Assembly: GCA_024500155.1 (NCBI GenBank)
Contig: CM044858.1
Span: 4,402,001 to 4,466,000 of the forward strand
Length of the DNA stretch: 64,000 nt
Direction of reading: 5' to 3'
Source of the DNA: Chenopodium formosanum
Lineage: Eukaryota > Streptophyta > Magnoliopsida > Caryophyllales > Amaranthaceae
Translations under genes and position numbers: made by a program
Shown here: positions 50,895 to 60,897 of the stretch, piece by piece
How the letters are laid out: the number at the start of each line of letters is the position of its first letter
Position numbering within the stretch: the first letter of the stretch is position 1
Notes under the pieces: model-generated
Told to the model about the DNA's origin: nothing
What the model saw: only the letters and a program-made list of their open reading frames with translations
The model's database searches: none

Positions 50895-51345
50895 TTAGCA
50901 AACAATGGGTGCATCTCCATTGTTGAAGTAAAGGATGCAACCACCATTAGTAGGTGCCAAGCAACAGTTGCATGCAGGGGTAAGCTTTTGATCTCCTGTT
51001 GAACGGCAAGTCATATAATCCAAGTTATCATAGCAAAACTGAGGACATATTTTGTCATCATCATCACTTTGACCATCCACCATTTTCAAGTTTCCGACTC
51101 CCATCATCAATATTAGCCCTGCAAATAAGAAAACGATGGAATATTAGGATACCCTAATCACGAGTCATGAGAAATACTTTTAGTAAAATTACATATACGT
51201 CGTACATACTAGAATAGACACCAGAAATATTAATGAAAACCACACGCTATGAGGCGGGCGTATATATGTTAATATTAAGCAATAATATAACAATGAACTT
51301 ACCAAAAACCAATAGAAGAGCAGCAAATCTCTTGTTAGTCTCCAT
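50895..51345 (-). CDS. Potato-inhibitor-II-like secreted Cys-rich peptide (2 exons)
   Basis: Exon 1 is 51345-51303 and exon 2 51118-50895, joined in phase by a GT-AG intron; 88 codons plus TAA. The first exon plus the start of the second encode a signal peptide (METNKRFAALLLVFG then LILMMGVG). An acidic SDDDDK stretch precedes the mature domain. The mature part has eight cysteines in the pattern of proteinase inhibitor II domains: CPQFC, a YMTC, then CNCC, GGC and a final IVC. Family members block serine proteases of herbivores or act in development, and the intron in the signal-peptide region is typical of them. The usual reactive site sits in the first CPxxC; here it reads Gln-Phe, not the common Arg/Leu-Asn. 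Whether it still inhibits is unknown. Confidence 0.8.
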
Positions 51346-51373
51346 TGTTGTATTTCTTTGTTTGAATAATTAA

Positions 51374-51383
51374 TGTTTATATA
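51374..51383 (-). promoter_or_regulatory. Putative TATA box of the inhibitor-II-like gene
   Basis: The minus strand reads TTATATAAAC about 30-40 bp upstream of the ATG, implying a very short leader. A second TATA-like CTATAAATAC lies near 51417-51426 and may be the real one. Confidence 0.4.
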
Positions 51384-51429
51384 AGTTGTGATGTAAAAGG
51401 AGAGGGATGGTTGTATGTATTTATAGGCA

Positions 51430-53156
51430 GCAACTTAGTAAATTTAATAGGTAGCAATTACGTGCAAGTTCTAATATTATTACGTAGCAATAATGTGCAA
51501 GTCATAGCGGCCTTTCTAGGCTTTGCCAATTTTCAACAATTGAATTTTGACACTTCATATGAGTATTATATACAATATACAAATATAATAATAAACTTCC
51601 CGTAAAAAAATTAAAAATAAAAATAAAAATACAAAGTATTTAACAATAAACTTATTGAACTTCAAATTATACAACGATAATTTGTAAATATGATGAATAT
51701 CAAGACATAAGCAAAGTGAACTTATGATAATTTAACACATAATTTACACCAAAGAGTAAATATTCATCATCATCAATATATAAGTCTCCAATTGATTTGG
51801 TATAGTTTCTCCTTGTTATCTGCAGAACATATAGAATTTTTTACCATTAAACCAAATTTTGCTTGAAATTTTTATCAGGTTATTTATTGATAATTGTATA
51901 CGTATTATATTAGTATGATGCAACAAAAGTATTATTTCTACTTCTCTTGTCATCCATACATATTGATTTTAATTAATTTTTCTAGTACATGGAATAATAT
52001 ATTAACCACTACTTTGACATTTGAGTCATTATCTCTCATTTTTGTAAATAAAGGCCGATTTCGTTTATACAATCAGTTCACCTAATGAGAGTATAAATTA
52101 AAGTATAATACACAAAATGTACGTAGTGTGAATATGTTTGTGTGTATTTTTGAAGTCAATGATGGTTATCTTCATATGGTGGCTTTGACTTAAAAGAAGA
52201 TAACGTTTTAACGTGGATAATTGGATATTATCCTATTTCAAAGAGAAGATGATTAGGATCTTACATTGCCTAAATGAGATTGTCTAATTTCTACATTTAT
52301 TTATTTATAGTTTTCCAAAGTGAAGAGGCCTAGCATTGTGTGTTTGGTTGCCCAAAGGGTATCTTACTTGGGCCCAACTACAAAAAGGCTAAATGGAGGC
52401 CCAACAAACTACCTCTATTAGCCTATTAGCACAACACATCAAAAGGAAATTAACCCATATTGCCCAATTATGACAATGTTTCCATTTGTGTAAAGCGTGT
52501 GCACAACACATGTTAGTCGATACTCCATAGTAATGTTACGTGCATAAAGTGGGGAAGATGCATTGCCAAATGAATACTTTTGTCATTAAAAGCCTTGCCA
52601 AACATAATATTCAAATTTGATTACAGACAAATAGACAAGTTAGTAGACATTGATGTAATATACAGCATGCTTTGCATGCAGCATGCTCTACATGAACTAC
52701 AAATCTTTTGCAGCATGCTGTACATGAACTACAAATCTCTCCCTGCCCTGTTTAGTTAAGAAAGTTAACTTAAACAAAGTATATGATAATCAAAAGAAGA
52801 TAAAACACACAAATTCAAATCATATTTTTAACACCCCTCGGTGAAGCTAAGTCAATGCTAAAAGGGGAAAACATTGAATCGATGATTAAGAATTTGAGAT
52901 CATCGATTTACATATAATCTCTGCAAAACAGAATTCTTAAAAAAGAATATTGCTGTTTGCTCCTACTTAATACGAAGTAGTTAATACTACTTACAACTAA
53001 TCCATAATTATTCTTCCACTAAAAATATCATACTCCGCACCAAATAAAACCGTGTTTGCATTACAACATCAACACATGCACCATACTCATCGATAAGCAC
53101 ATGATGTCCACGTATCGATGTCACAAACCCGGGGTACGGTGCACCATTTTACGAGT
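51430..53156. other. Intergenic DNA between the inhibitor gene and the UGT
   Basis: AT-rich, no gene supported. Contains a ~32-bp tandem duplication at 52678-52738. Confidence 0.5.
52678..52738. repeat. ~32-bp tandem duplication
   Basis: GCAGCATGCTCTACATGAAC plus nine bases (52678-52706) recurs with one mismatch at 52710-52738. A third GCATGC-rich piece lies just upstream. Confidence 0.8.
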
Positions 53157-54626
53157 TTAAACATCTTCCTTAGAATGCTTACCCCTACAAGAAACTATAA
53201 ACTCTACAAAATTTTGCATTGCCTTAACAGAAGACCCTTTGTAATCTCCCTCAATTTTCCAAGCATCCTTCAACTTCTCTCCAATTTCAACAGCTTTCTT
53301 CTTCATCTCCCACCCACAACTCCCCTCCTTTCTATCCAACACCATTTCCACCACACTCTTCACCCACTCTTTCTTCACCTCCCCTTCCAACCCCCTGGTC
53401 AACTCGACCGCAACCCCCATTTCCTCCACCATCATCTTCGAGTTATACGCTTGCTCGGCCGCCAACGGCCACCCGAGTATTGGCACTCCTTCTCTTAAAC
53501 CTTCTAATACCGAATTCCAACCGCAATGACTCAAAAACCCACCAGTAGCCTCATGCCTCAAAATATCCAACTGAGGCACCCAACCTCTCACCAACATCCC
53601 CTGTTTTTTCTCCATCATTCTCTCCTCAAACTTCTCCGGCAGCCATTCGGGTTTAAACTCACCATTGAAATCGAACCCGAATGGCGGCCGAATCACCCAC
53701 AAGAACGGGACCTTACTCTCCTCCAACCCTTTCGCTAACTCCATCATTTGAATCGGAGTCACTGTATTCTGTGACCCGAAACAAATGTACAAAACAGAGT
53801 CATTTTCAAATTGATTCAACCACTTCAAACAACCCTCTTCCTTCTGATCACCACCATCATCTTTTTTCGAAGGTGACATGATTAAAGGACCAATCCCCCA
53901 AATAGGAGATTTCGTGAAATTCCTAAAAACCTGAAACCCTAACGGTTCAATCTCCTCGATCGAATTACACAACCACCCAGAACAATTCAAGGAAGATTTA
54001 ATCTGAGGTTGGAAAAACCTGGACCATTCATCGGACCCATCAGCAAACCTTAAAAACCGGTGAAGCTGATTACGTCGGAGTTTCCGATCTTCCGGAAAAC
54101 CAATCAATGAAAACTCCTCATCATCACCGACATTCCGGTGAGGCAAGTTTGTCCAAATTGAAACATACGCGCCGACACCGTAGGCCCCACCAGTGTTGAA
54201 GCAGATTCCGGTGGACCCAAATGATCGGGCCACGTCATCGGCCCAGCCCAGAAACACGTCGAAGATGATGCACACGGGTGGGTCGTGCAGGTGGTGGCGC
54301 GTGAGGTAGTCACGGACATGAGGTTCTAGTGAAGTGGATGCATGGAAGAGTTTGATGATGGAGGTTAATGGGAGTTTGTCGGTGTTTTCGGTGTTGGGAG
54401 GGAGACCGTGGTCGGTGCTGGTGAAGGGGAGTTCGATGATGTTGAGGTTGTCGGATTGACGGCGGAGGTTAGCAGCGTTTAATGGGGTGGTGAGGAGAGA
54501 GACGGTGAAGGGTGTTTGGGAGAGAAGGCGGTGTGCGAGGTGGAGGAATGGTCGGAGGTGACCTTGTGCTAAAAATGGTAGCAGGATTATGTGTTGTTGT
54601 TCTTGTTCTTTTGGTAATGACTCCAT
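53157..54626 (-). CDS. UDP-glycosyltransferase, UGT92-like (intronless)
   Basis: Single frame of 489 codons, the normal length for plant family-1 UGTs. These transfer sugar from UDP-sugar to small acceptors in the cytosol. The N-terminal acceptor domain has the catalytic His at about residue 23 (FLAQGH) and the paired Asp near 122 (IIFDVFLGWADD). The PSPG donor box starts WVPQLDILRHEATGGF, contains SHCGWNS and ends in Glu-Gln (AAEQ). The terminal Gln in that box usually fits UDP-glucose. Blocks such as IELPFTSTDHGLP and SIWTNLPH resemble UGT92A members; acceptor unknown. No intron is needed. A TATATATC-type box on the minus strand near 54722-54730 lies ~100 bp upstream of the ATG. The 5' half has much higher GC than the flanks, as do many UGTs. 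Confidence 0.92.
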   Translation of the reverse strand: MESLPKEQEQQHIILLPFLAQGHLRPFLHLAHRLLSQTPFTVSLLTTPLNAANLRRQSDNLNIIELPFTSTDHGLPPNTENTDKLPLTSIIKLFHASTSLEPHVRDYLTRHHLHDPPVCIIFDVFLGWADDVARSFGSTGICFNTGGAYGVGAYVSIWTNLPHRNVGDDEEFSLIGFPEDRKLRRNQLHRFLRFADGSDEWSRFFQPQIKSSLNCSGWLCNSIEEIEPLGFQVFRNFTKSPIWGIGPLIMSPSKKDDGGDQKEEGCLKWLNQFENDSVLYICFGSQNTVTPIQMMELAKGLEESKVPFLWVIRPPFGFDFNGEFKPEWLPEKFEERMMEKKQGMLVRGWVPQLDILRHEATGGFLSHCGWNSVLEGLREGVPILGWPLAAEQAYNSKMMVEEMGVAVELTRGLEGEVKKEWVKSVVEMVLDRKEGSCGWEMKKKAVEIGEKLKDAWKIEGDYKGSSVKAMQNFVEFIVSCRGKHSKEDV

Positions 54627-55125
54627 TTTTGTGTTGTTTTTTTTATGTAATTTTTATGAATGTACGATTTTGATAAAGAATTTTGATGCTTAGGAGTTAA
54701 ATTTAGTGTGGGGATTGTTCGATATATAAGGGGAGTGATAAGTGGTTGAGAGAGAATTAATCGAAGCGATGAATTTAAGAATGCTCGCGTATTTATAAGG
54801 GTATGTATGTTATAAAATTTTAATGAATTAAGCTAGTTGATACGAGAGTATCTAAAATTAAATGTAGAGGATGCGACTATACGAGAGAAATTAAAATGGC
54901 ATAAGTGGTACTCTGGAAGTTTGGATCAATGATGAATCTTCAATAATTTGTGTAGGGAGTACACGTTGGGAGTGAATGAATGATCAATCTGGATTCTGGA
55001 CAGTAGTGGATGTATGGATGTGAATTTGTTGAATTGATTATTGGGCCAATGGAATTGTTGTTCTTTTGCTGACCACTACTTTCTCAGGCCTTTTTTAATT
55101 TCTAAGGAAAAAGAAATATATTGAT
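54627..55125. promoter_or_regulatory. UGT upstream region
   Basis: AT-rich promoter region ending at a nested transposon cluster about 500 bp from the start codon. A TATATA box near 54722 is the only element suggested. Confidence 0.4.
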
Positions 55126-55808
55126 GGGGCGTATGGATTGTGGGAATTGGAGTTTGGGGATTAAAATATGGGAATAGGATTGGGAATTGATTGTTGGGAA
55201 TGTAGAAAAATATAACAATACTTTGTTTGGGTAGTGGATGGGAATAAGGCCCTGTTCTTTTCACCTTAAAAAAATAATTTCAGTTCAGTAAAAATAAGTT
55301 CAGTTCAGTAAAATTAATTTCAGCTCAGTAAAAATAAGTTCAGTTTAGTAAAATTCAGTTTTCTTACAGAAGAATTATAATAGAAAATCAGTAAAAATAA
55401 TTTCAGTTCAGTAAAAATTATTTAATTTCAGTAAAAAATAATTTCAGTTCAGTAAAATTAAGTTCAATTCAGTAAAAATAAGTTCAGTTCAGTAAAAATA
55501 ATTTCAGTTCAGCAAAACTAAGGTGAATCAAACAGGGCCTAAATGAGGGAATAAATAACAAAAATACAAAATTACCCTTGCTAATCTTTCTCCTCCATTT
55601 TGTTCATTTGGCAAAAATGTCAATTCCCATTCCCACCCATTTATTACCTACCCTCCCTAGGCAACAAATTGGTGGAAATTCACCCCATTTATTCTCAATC
55701 CCATTCCCTTCTTTAATCCCAATCTCATTTAACAAACAAGAGATTTTGTTTTATTTGGGATTAAAATTCTCATTCCCACCTTCAATTCCCATCTATGAAA
55801 CACCCCCC
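55126..55808. mobile_element. Outer MITE interrupted by a second MITE
   Basis: The left arm GGGGCGTATGGATTGTGGGA and the right arm, reverse complemented GGGGTGTTTCATAGATGGGA, are imperfect inverted repeats. They continue for about 45 bp into GGGAATTGGAG/GGGAATTGAAG blocks. Without the nested insert (55248-55539) the element is ~390 bp. The target duplication is not clear. Both halves are rich in GGGAAT or its complement. Confidence 0.65.
55248..55539. mobile_element. PIF/Harbinger-like MITE, 292 bp, nested in the outer MITE
   Basis: The left end GGCCCTGTTCTTTTCACCTT and the right end, reverse complemented GGCCCTGTTTGATTCACCTT, are near-perfect inverted repeats, with TAA on both sides (55245-55247 and 55540-55542). 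The interior is almost entirely TTCAGTTCAGTAAAAATAA-type minisatellite. No coding capacity. Confidence 0.85.
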
Positions 55809-55823
55809 GAGTGAAAGATTGTA

Positions 55824-56050
55824 CTCCCTCCGTTTCAGAATGACGTTCCTGTTTCGTAAATCGATGTAAATTTTTACCCAACTTTGACCGCAAATATATT
55901 TATTCTCACACTAACAAAAATTATAAAAGTTAGATATTAATAATCTACTCACCAAGACGAATCAAACTAGATCCCATATGACTATATTTATTCTTATACA
56001 TTAAGAGAAATTTAGGAGATTCTCTCTTTCTTAAAAAAGTAAAAGATTCC
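55824..56050. mobile_element. One-ended Stowaway-like fragment
   Basis: TACTCCCTCCGTTTCAGAAT begins at 55822 like a Stowaway terminus, but no matching right end was found before the next element. Probably truncated; the right limit is a guess. Confidence 0.4.
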
Positions 56051-56164
56051 AAAGAGATATTTTTTACTATTAGTATGTGTATGTGCAATTACATGTTAAT
56101 ATAAATTTAAATTTTTTGACATGTAATGTATGCACTGAACGTCTGAACATATGTAACAAACTAA

Positions 56165-56303
56165 GGGCCTGTTCCCATTGACTGAACTCAGCTGAACTAT
56201 GAGCTGAGCTGAACTAAACTGAACTGAAATAAATATTTTATAAGAGAACGAAATTAGGAGCTGAGATGAACTGAACTGAATTTCAACGTATGAGAACATG
56301 CCC
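56165..56303. mobile_element. PIF/Harbinger-like MITE, 139 bp
   Basis: The ends are GGGCCTGTTCCCAT and, reverse complemented, GGGCATGTTCTCAT, flanked by TAA at 56162-56164 and 56304-56306. The interior is made of CTGAACTGAACT/GAGCTGAGCT repeats. Confidence 0.8.
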
Positions 56304-56630
56304 TAACACTGCCTTATTGTGATGTCAAATGTTGTACTCAATTTGAGTTAGATAAGTACAAGTCTTTTGAGTTAGTCTATTATAGGGAGAGCACAAGTTT
56401 TTAAATAAGGAGTAACAAAGAAAAGGGCCATTTATAAGTAAAATAAGCTTATTAAACAATTTTAAGTGACAGAGAATGAGATGTACATACAACAAGTAAT
56501 GAACTAATGATTAATTGATAAATGTTACTGTACAACAGAATATCTAGACCAAAATTTGCAAGATAAATTCCCTCTAACTCATTTAAAAAAAAATGATGTG
56601 ATAATAAACAAGAATCTGATTTCTAATGTA

Positions 56631-56919
56631 CTCCCTCTGTTTTTATATACTTACTCCATTTATTCATGCGCAGAGTTTTAGGATAAATTGGATAAAGTAA
56701 TAAAATTATGGATGTAGTGGGGTGGATGGAAGAATAAAAAATTGTATAAAGTAAAAGTAGTGGAGAGAATTGGAGGAGATAATAAAATTAATAAATGTTG
56801 GGTCCACTAGATGAGAGAAATTAATTAAATATTGTTAAAGCATTCCAACTAAGGAAATGGAGCAAGTATTTAAAAACGACCGGAAAAGGAAAGTGACAAA
56901 TATTTAAAAACGGAGGGAG
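56631..56919. mobile_element. Stowaway-like MITE, 289 bp
   Basis: CTCCCTCTGTTTTTATATAC at the left and, reverse complemented, CTCCCTCCGTTTTTAAATAT at the right, with TA on each side (56629-56630 and 56920-56921). Confidence 0.85.
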
Positions 56920-57102
56920 TAGCTGCTTTTGAAACTAGTATTGAGGAGAGGAGGGAAAAACTTGTTATAGAAATGTAATCAACTACCCACTATGATCATA
57001 TAACCAACCAACCAAAATAAATAACAAAATTAAAATAAGGAAATAAATCATTAAAAAGATAAATAAATAAAAAAAACAAAGATAATATCTCCTAAACTCA
57101 GG

Positions 57103-57125
57103 CCCTGTTCACTTCACTTTATAAA
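57103..57125. mobile_element. Solo GGCCCTGTTC terminus
   Basis: GGCCCTGTTCACTTCACTTT matches the left end of the PIF-like family at 4644 and 55248, but no partner end was found nearby. Confidence 0.35.
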
Positions 57126-57499
57126 AATAATGTTAAGTTGGGTACAATTGTCAACAAATACCTAGTAGAAAACCCAAAATTATTGATCGTTAAAGTTTTG
57201 CATTGACAAACGTGATAAAAGAAAAAAAGAACAGAGGAAGTATGTGTAGAAAACCCAAAATTTAAAAATTCAAATAGAATTTAATTTTCAAAGCAATGTT
57301 AAATAGGGTAGCTTATAAAGGAAAAATATGACATTATCCTTGCTTTTTGGAGGGAAAAAATTAAATAAGAAAGCGACACATAAGCAGTGATGACATCAGC
57401 GGTTGTTATTTTAGTATATATATAGTTTTTAATCTCACACTAACTTTTATTTTAACATAATAACCTTTATTTTAATATAGTGAGTGACCTTTATTTTTA

Positions 57500-58618
57500 G
57501 GAAATTTTGTCAGAAAAAACCATTTATAACAACTATTTTGCTGGGAAAAACTTATAAAATTTTTTTGGAGACAACCTAAGATCTCTAATCACTCAATTAA
57601 CTTCTAATTTTTCATTAATTCTTCTAATTACTCTTAATTCTTTCTTAACTATTTAATAATTAAGTTAATTTAATAAATTAAAAAAAAAAAACAAAACAAA
57701 AACAAAAACCACCCCTCTCCTTTTCCCCCTCCCATGGCAGCAGCCCCCTCCCCAATCCCCAACCGCGGCCTAGAACCCCCACCCGGCCTTGCCGACCAAC
57801 CTCCACCGCCGAACCAACCCTAAGCATCGTTCTCCACCACGCGAACCGACCCTAAGCATTCTCAAGCATACAAAATCATTCTCCCAAAAACTGTCATACA
57901 ACTTCAAACAATTTGAACAATCTCACTCACATTCTCTGTCATCATTTCACCTTCAATCAATCAATCCTCTATTTAATCGATTAAAACAAACAAAAACATT
58001 GGTTAATTACATTTTTAGGGTCTGATGAGTTCCAAATTAGAGTAATTTCTTTGAATTTTCCAGAAATTTGCAGAAATTAGTAATGAAAGGAGCAAGATTG
58101 TGTGGATTGCATTGTTAGGGGAGCTGGGATTTAAAGGTTACCAAAAATTGGACCCAAATAGTTTTGAATGGCCTTTTCAATACGACGATGCTTGACCCAT
58201 TCTTGACTGGTTTTGCTCCAAACTGGTGCAGCGAGGGTAAGGGGCCGGTCAAGGTTGGTCGGCGGGGGTGGGGGGTTTCTAGGCGGTGGCTGGGGATGGG
58301 GGAGGGGGCTGCTGCCACAATAGGGGGGGAGGAAAGGGTGGACGGTTGGTGCCTTGGTGGTGGTGAGGGTGGTGTTTGTTTTTTTTTTTTTTTTTTTTTT
58401 TGTTATTTATTAATTAACTTAATTATTGAATAGTTAAATGAAAATAAAGAGAAATTTGAAGAATTAATGAAAAATTAGAGGTTAATAGAGTGATTAGAGA
58501 TTTTAGGTTGTCTTCAACAAAAATATTTTACAATCTGGTTTCTCTTTGTCAAAAAAATTTTATAAGGTTTTTTCCAACAAAATAGTTGTTATAAATGGTT
58601 TTTTCTGACAAAATTTCC
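57500..58618. mobile_element. Mutator-like (MULE) foldback element, 1,119 bp, with perfect 9-bp target duplication
   Basis: The ends are perfect inverted repeats starting GGAAATTTTGTCAGAAAAAA. TTATTTTTA flanks both sides exactly (57491-57499 and 58619-58627), the 9-bp duplication expected of Mutator-like elements. The arms continue, with gaps, to about 57803 and 58252: from AT-rich outer parts, through a poly-A/poly-T step, into a GC-rich inner part around GGCAGCAGCCCCCTCCCC. The right arm carries ~40 extra bases missing from the left. The ~450-bp core is not repetitive and may be captured host DNA. No transposase. Confidence 0.9.
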
Positions 58619-58627
58619 TTATTTTTA

Positions 58628-58945
58628 TTAACAAAACAATCATATTGTTTCTAATGTTGGTGGTCCACGATAAATTAGTGCGAACTAGATCTATTTAAGA
58701 ATTTAAAAACACGAGAAAAAATCTTTTAATTCACTTAAAAAATCAAGGGAAAAGTCTAAATTGTCCCCAATTGTTAAAAAAGAATCAGCGAACCCACCGG
58801 CCACCTCTTCTCTTTCTCCCTCCTCCACTTCCACACCATTCCCAATTTCTCGATCGATCAACCTAGGGTTCCAACTTTGATCAATTCCCAATTACTCACT
58901 TCAAATTCCAATCAAATGAACTAGGGTTTCTCAAATTGACTCAAA
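58628..58945 (+). promoter_or_regulatory. Promoter and leader of the RanBPM-like gene
   Basis: This 318-bp stretch is all that separates the MULE from the next start codon. CT-rich leader DNA (CTCTTCTCTTTCTCCCTCC) lies at 58805-58830. No clear TATA box was seen. Confidence 0.45.
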
Positions 58946-60842
58946 ATGGTGGCAAATCAGCAAGAACAAATCAGCAATTACTTCCTTGAACAAGCGAAAC
59001 TGAGCGCATCATCAAGCGAAGAACTCGACAATGAAAACGAATCAATTCCGACGGAATTGAACACCATTAACAGTTCCGGCGGATTTCTGGTGGTTTCGAC
59101 TGATAAACTATCGGTTGAATATACAGGTGTTAATTTGCACGGCCATGATGTCGGTGTTATTCAAGCGAATCACCCTGCTCCGGTGAAACGATTGATGTAT
59201 TACTTTGAAATGAAGGTGATTAATGCTGGTGCTAAAGGTCAGATTGCTATTGGTTTCACTACTGATAGCTTCAAGATGCGCCGACAACCTGGGTTTGTTT
59301 CTTGGATTCTTTTCTTTAATTTTCAATTGCAGTGGAATTTTGCAGAATTAGAATTTGATAATTGATTACTTAGTCGGATATGTTATTGTTAATTGTTGTG
59401 TTTGAAGGAATCTATCATGATCATTCTTAGAGGTTTTGTTTGCTTGTTAGGAATCTATTGTTGATTGTGGTAGACTGGTTTTTGACACAATTATATGAAA
59501 CTAATTTTAGCATTGGGAACCGAAATTGGTTTGCGTATATACCAGTGACGAGCAGTTGCGTTAAGCGTGATAGAGTATGGACTCAATGGTCCATTTCTCG
59601 TGTATAATGTATTATACCTCCATATGGGAGATGCTCGCGGTGGTGGTATTCTGGATGAATGTGGTGTTTGTAATTTGCAAAGTTTTGGAGGAACATATGA
59701 TGATCATATATTTAGTTTTGCTTACTGGCTGGGAATCTATTGTAGTTCTTTAGAGAAACTATTTGTAGGGTTGGGAAATGAAATTGATTTGCCTATGTTG
59801 ATTGTGATGTGCAATTGTATTACTATTAAGCAGAATTTGTTTGTTAAATGTGATGGGGACGAGCCAGTGGTACTGTAATTAGGATCTTAACCTGATTGCT
59901 TGACATAATGTATAATATAAATTTGCGATGATCAAGATGCTTGTTAACCTAATAGTGGTACTGTCTTAGGATCTTCTCAACTTGTTAGTGGTACTGTAAT
60001 TTGGATCAATTTAATCTGTCAGTGCTACTGTAATCAGGGTCTTCTTAATTTGTTTTGTTTTGTTTTGTTTTGTTGTGGGAAACTTTCAATAATGAACATT
60101 ATGATTGGATAAGAAGGTTTGAAGAGAATGTAAGGGAAGGGAATGTAAGGGATACATTTTTCCTTTTTTCAATAGGATAGATTTGGAAGCAAAAAATGGA
60201 AGGTCACTTTTACCCTCCCATCCCTCACTCTTCCCTCTTTTTTCCTTTCTTTCCCGTCTTTTCACTATTGTTATCCAAACTCAGTGCAAGAGACCTCAAT
60301 AAGCTTTCATTATTTTCTTCTCTAAAGAGAAACTTGTGTAACGTATGAGTTTTGGATCCCCTCATGTTTTTATAGCATTTCCTGAATTATTAAATTTTAT
60401 TTTCATTGTACACTAATCAGATTAGTATGATTTGAAGAGAATTTTTTTTTGTCTTGCTATTCCATCAATATCTCAAAAATGACGAATTTTGTATTCTTTT
60501 ACCCAAAAATTCTTTATTGTGTACGAAAGTGTTCAAATTTGTTTTTGCTGATGAGGATTCTTAGAATATACAAACTTAAAGTTTTACATACTATGAAATA
60601 TTTTAGATTTGATAATTGTTGAAAATTAAGGATTTACATGCTTCTAGCATTTTGTTGCTCAACCTTTTTTTTGAAGTCACATTTGTAGCTGAACCTTATT
60701 TCTAAACTAAATCAAATCATTGTGATTTTCCTAAGCACTCACTTTCACAGCTATGTATGCTCATTACCTTTTGAAACATACCTTACAACACCACTTACTT
60801 CACTTCATATCTCACTAAATGCATATGATGTTTCGCTTGATG

Positions 60843-60897
<55 letters not shown>

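Noticed and set aside
53118..53498. 126-codon plus-strand frame opposite the UGT
   Set aside because: Antisense shadow of the GC-richer UGT coding strand; it has no independent features.
59567..59878. 103-codon frame in RanBPM intron 1
   Set aside because: No in-phase splice signals to the SPRY exons and no recognisable domain; SPRY continues directly from exon 1 to 61101.
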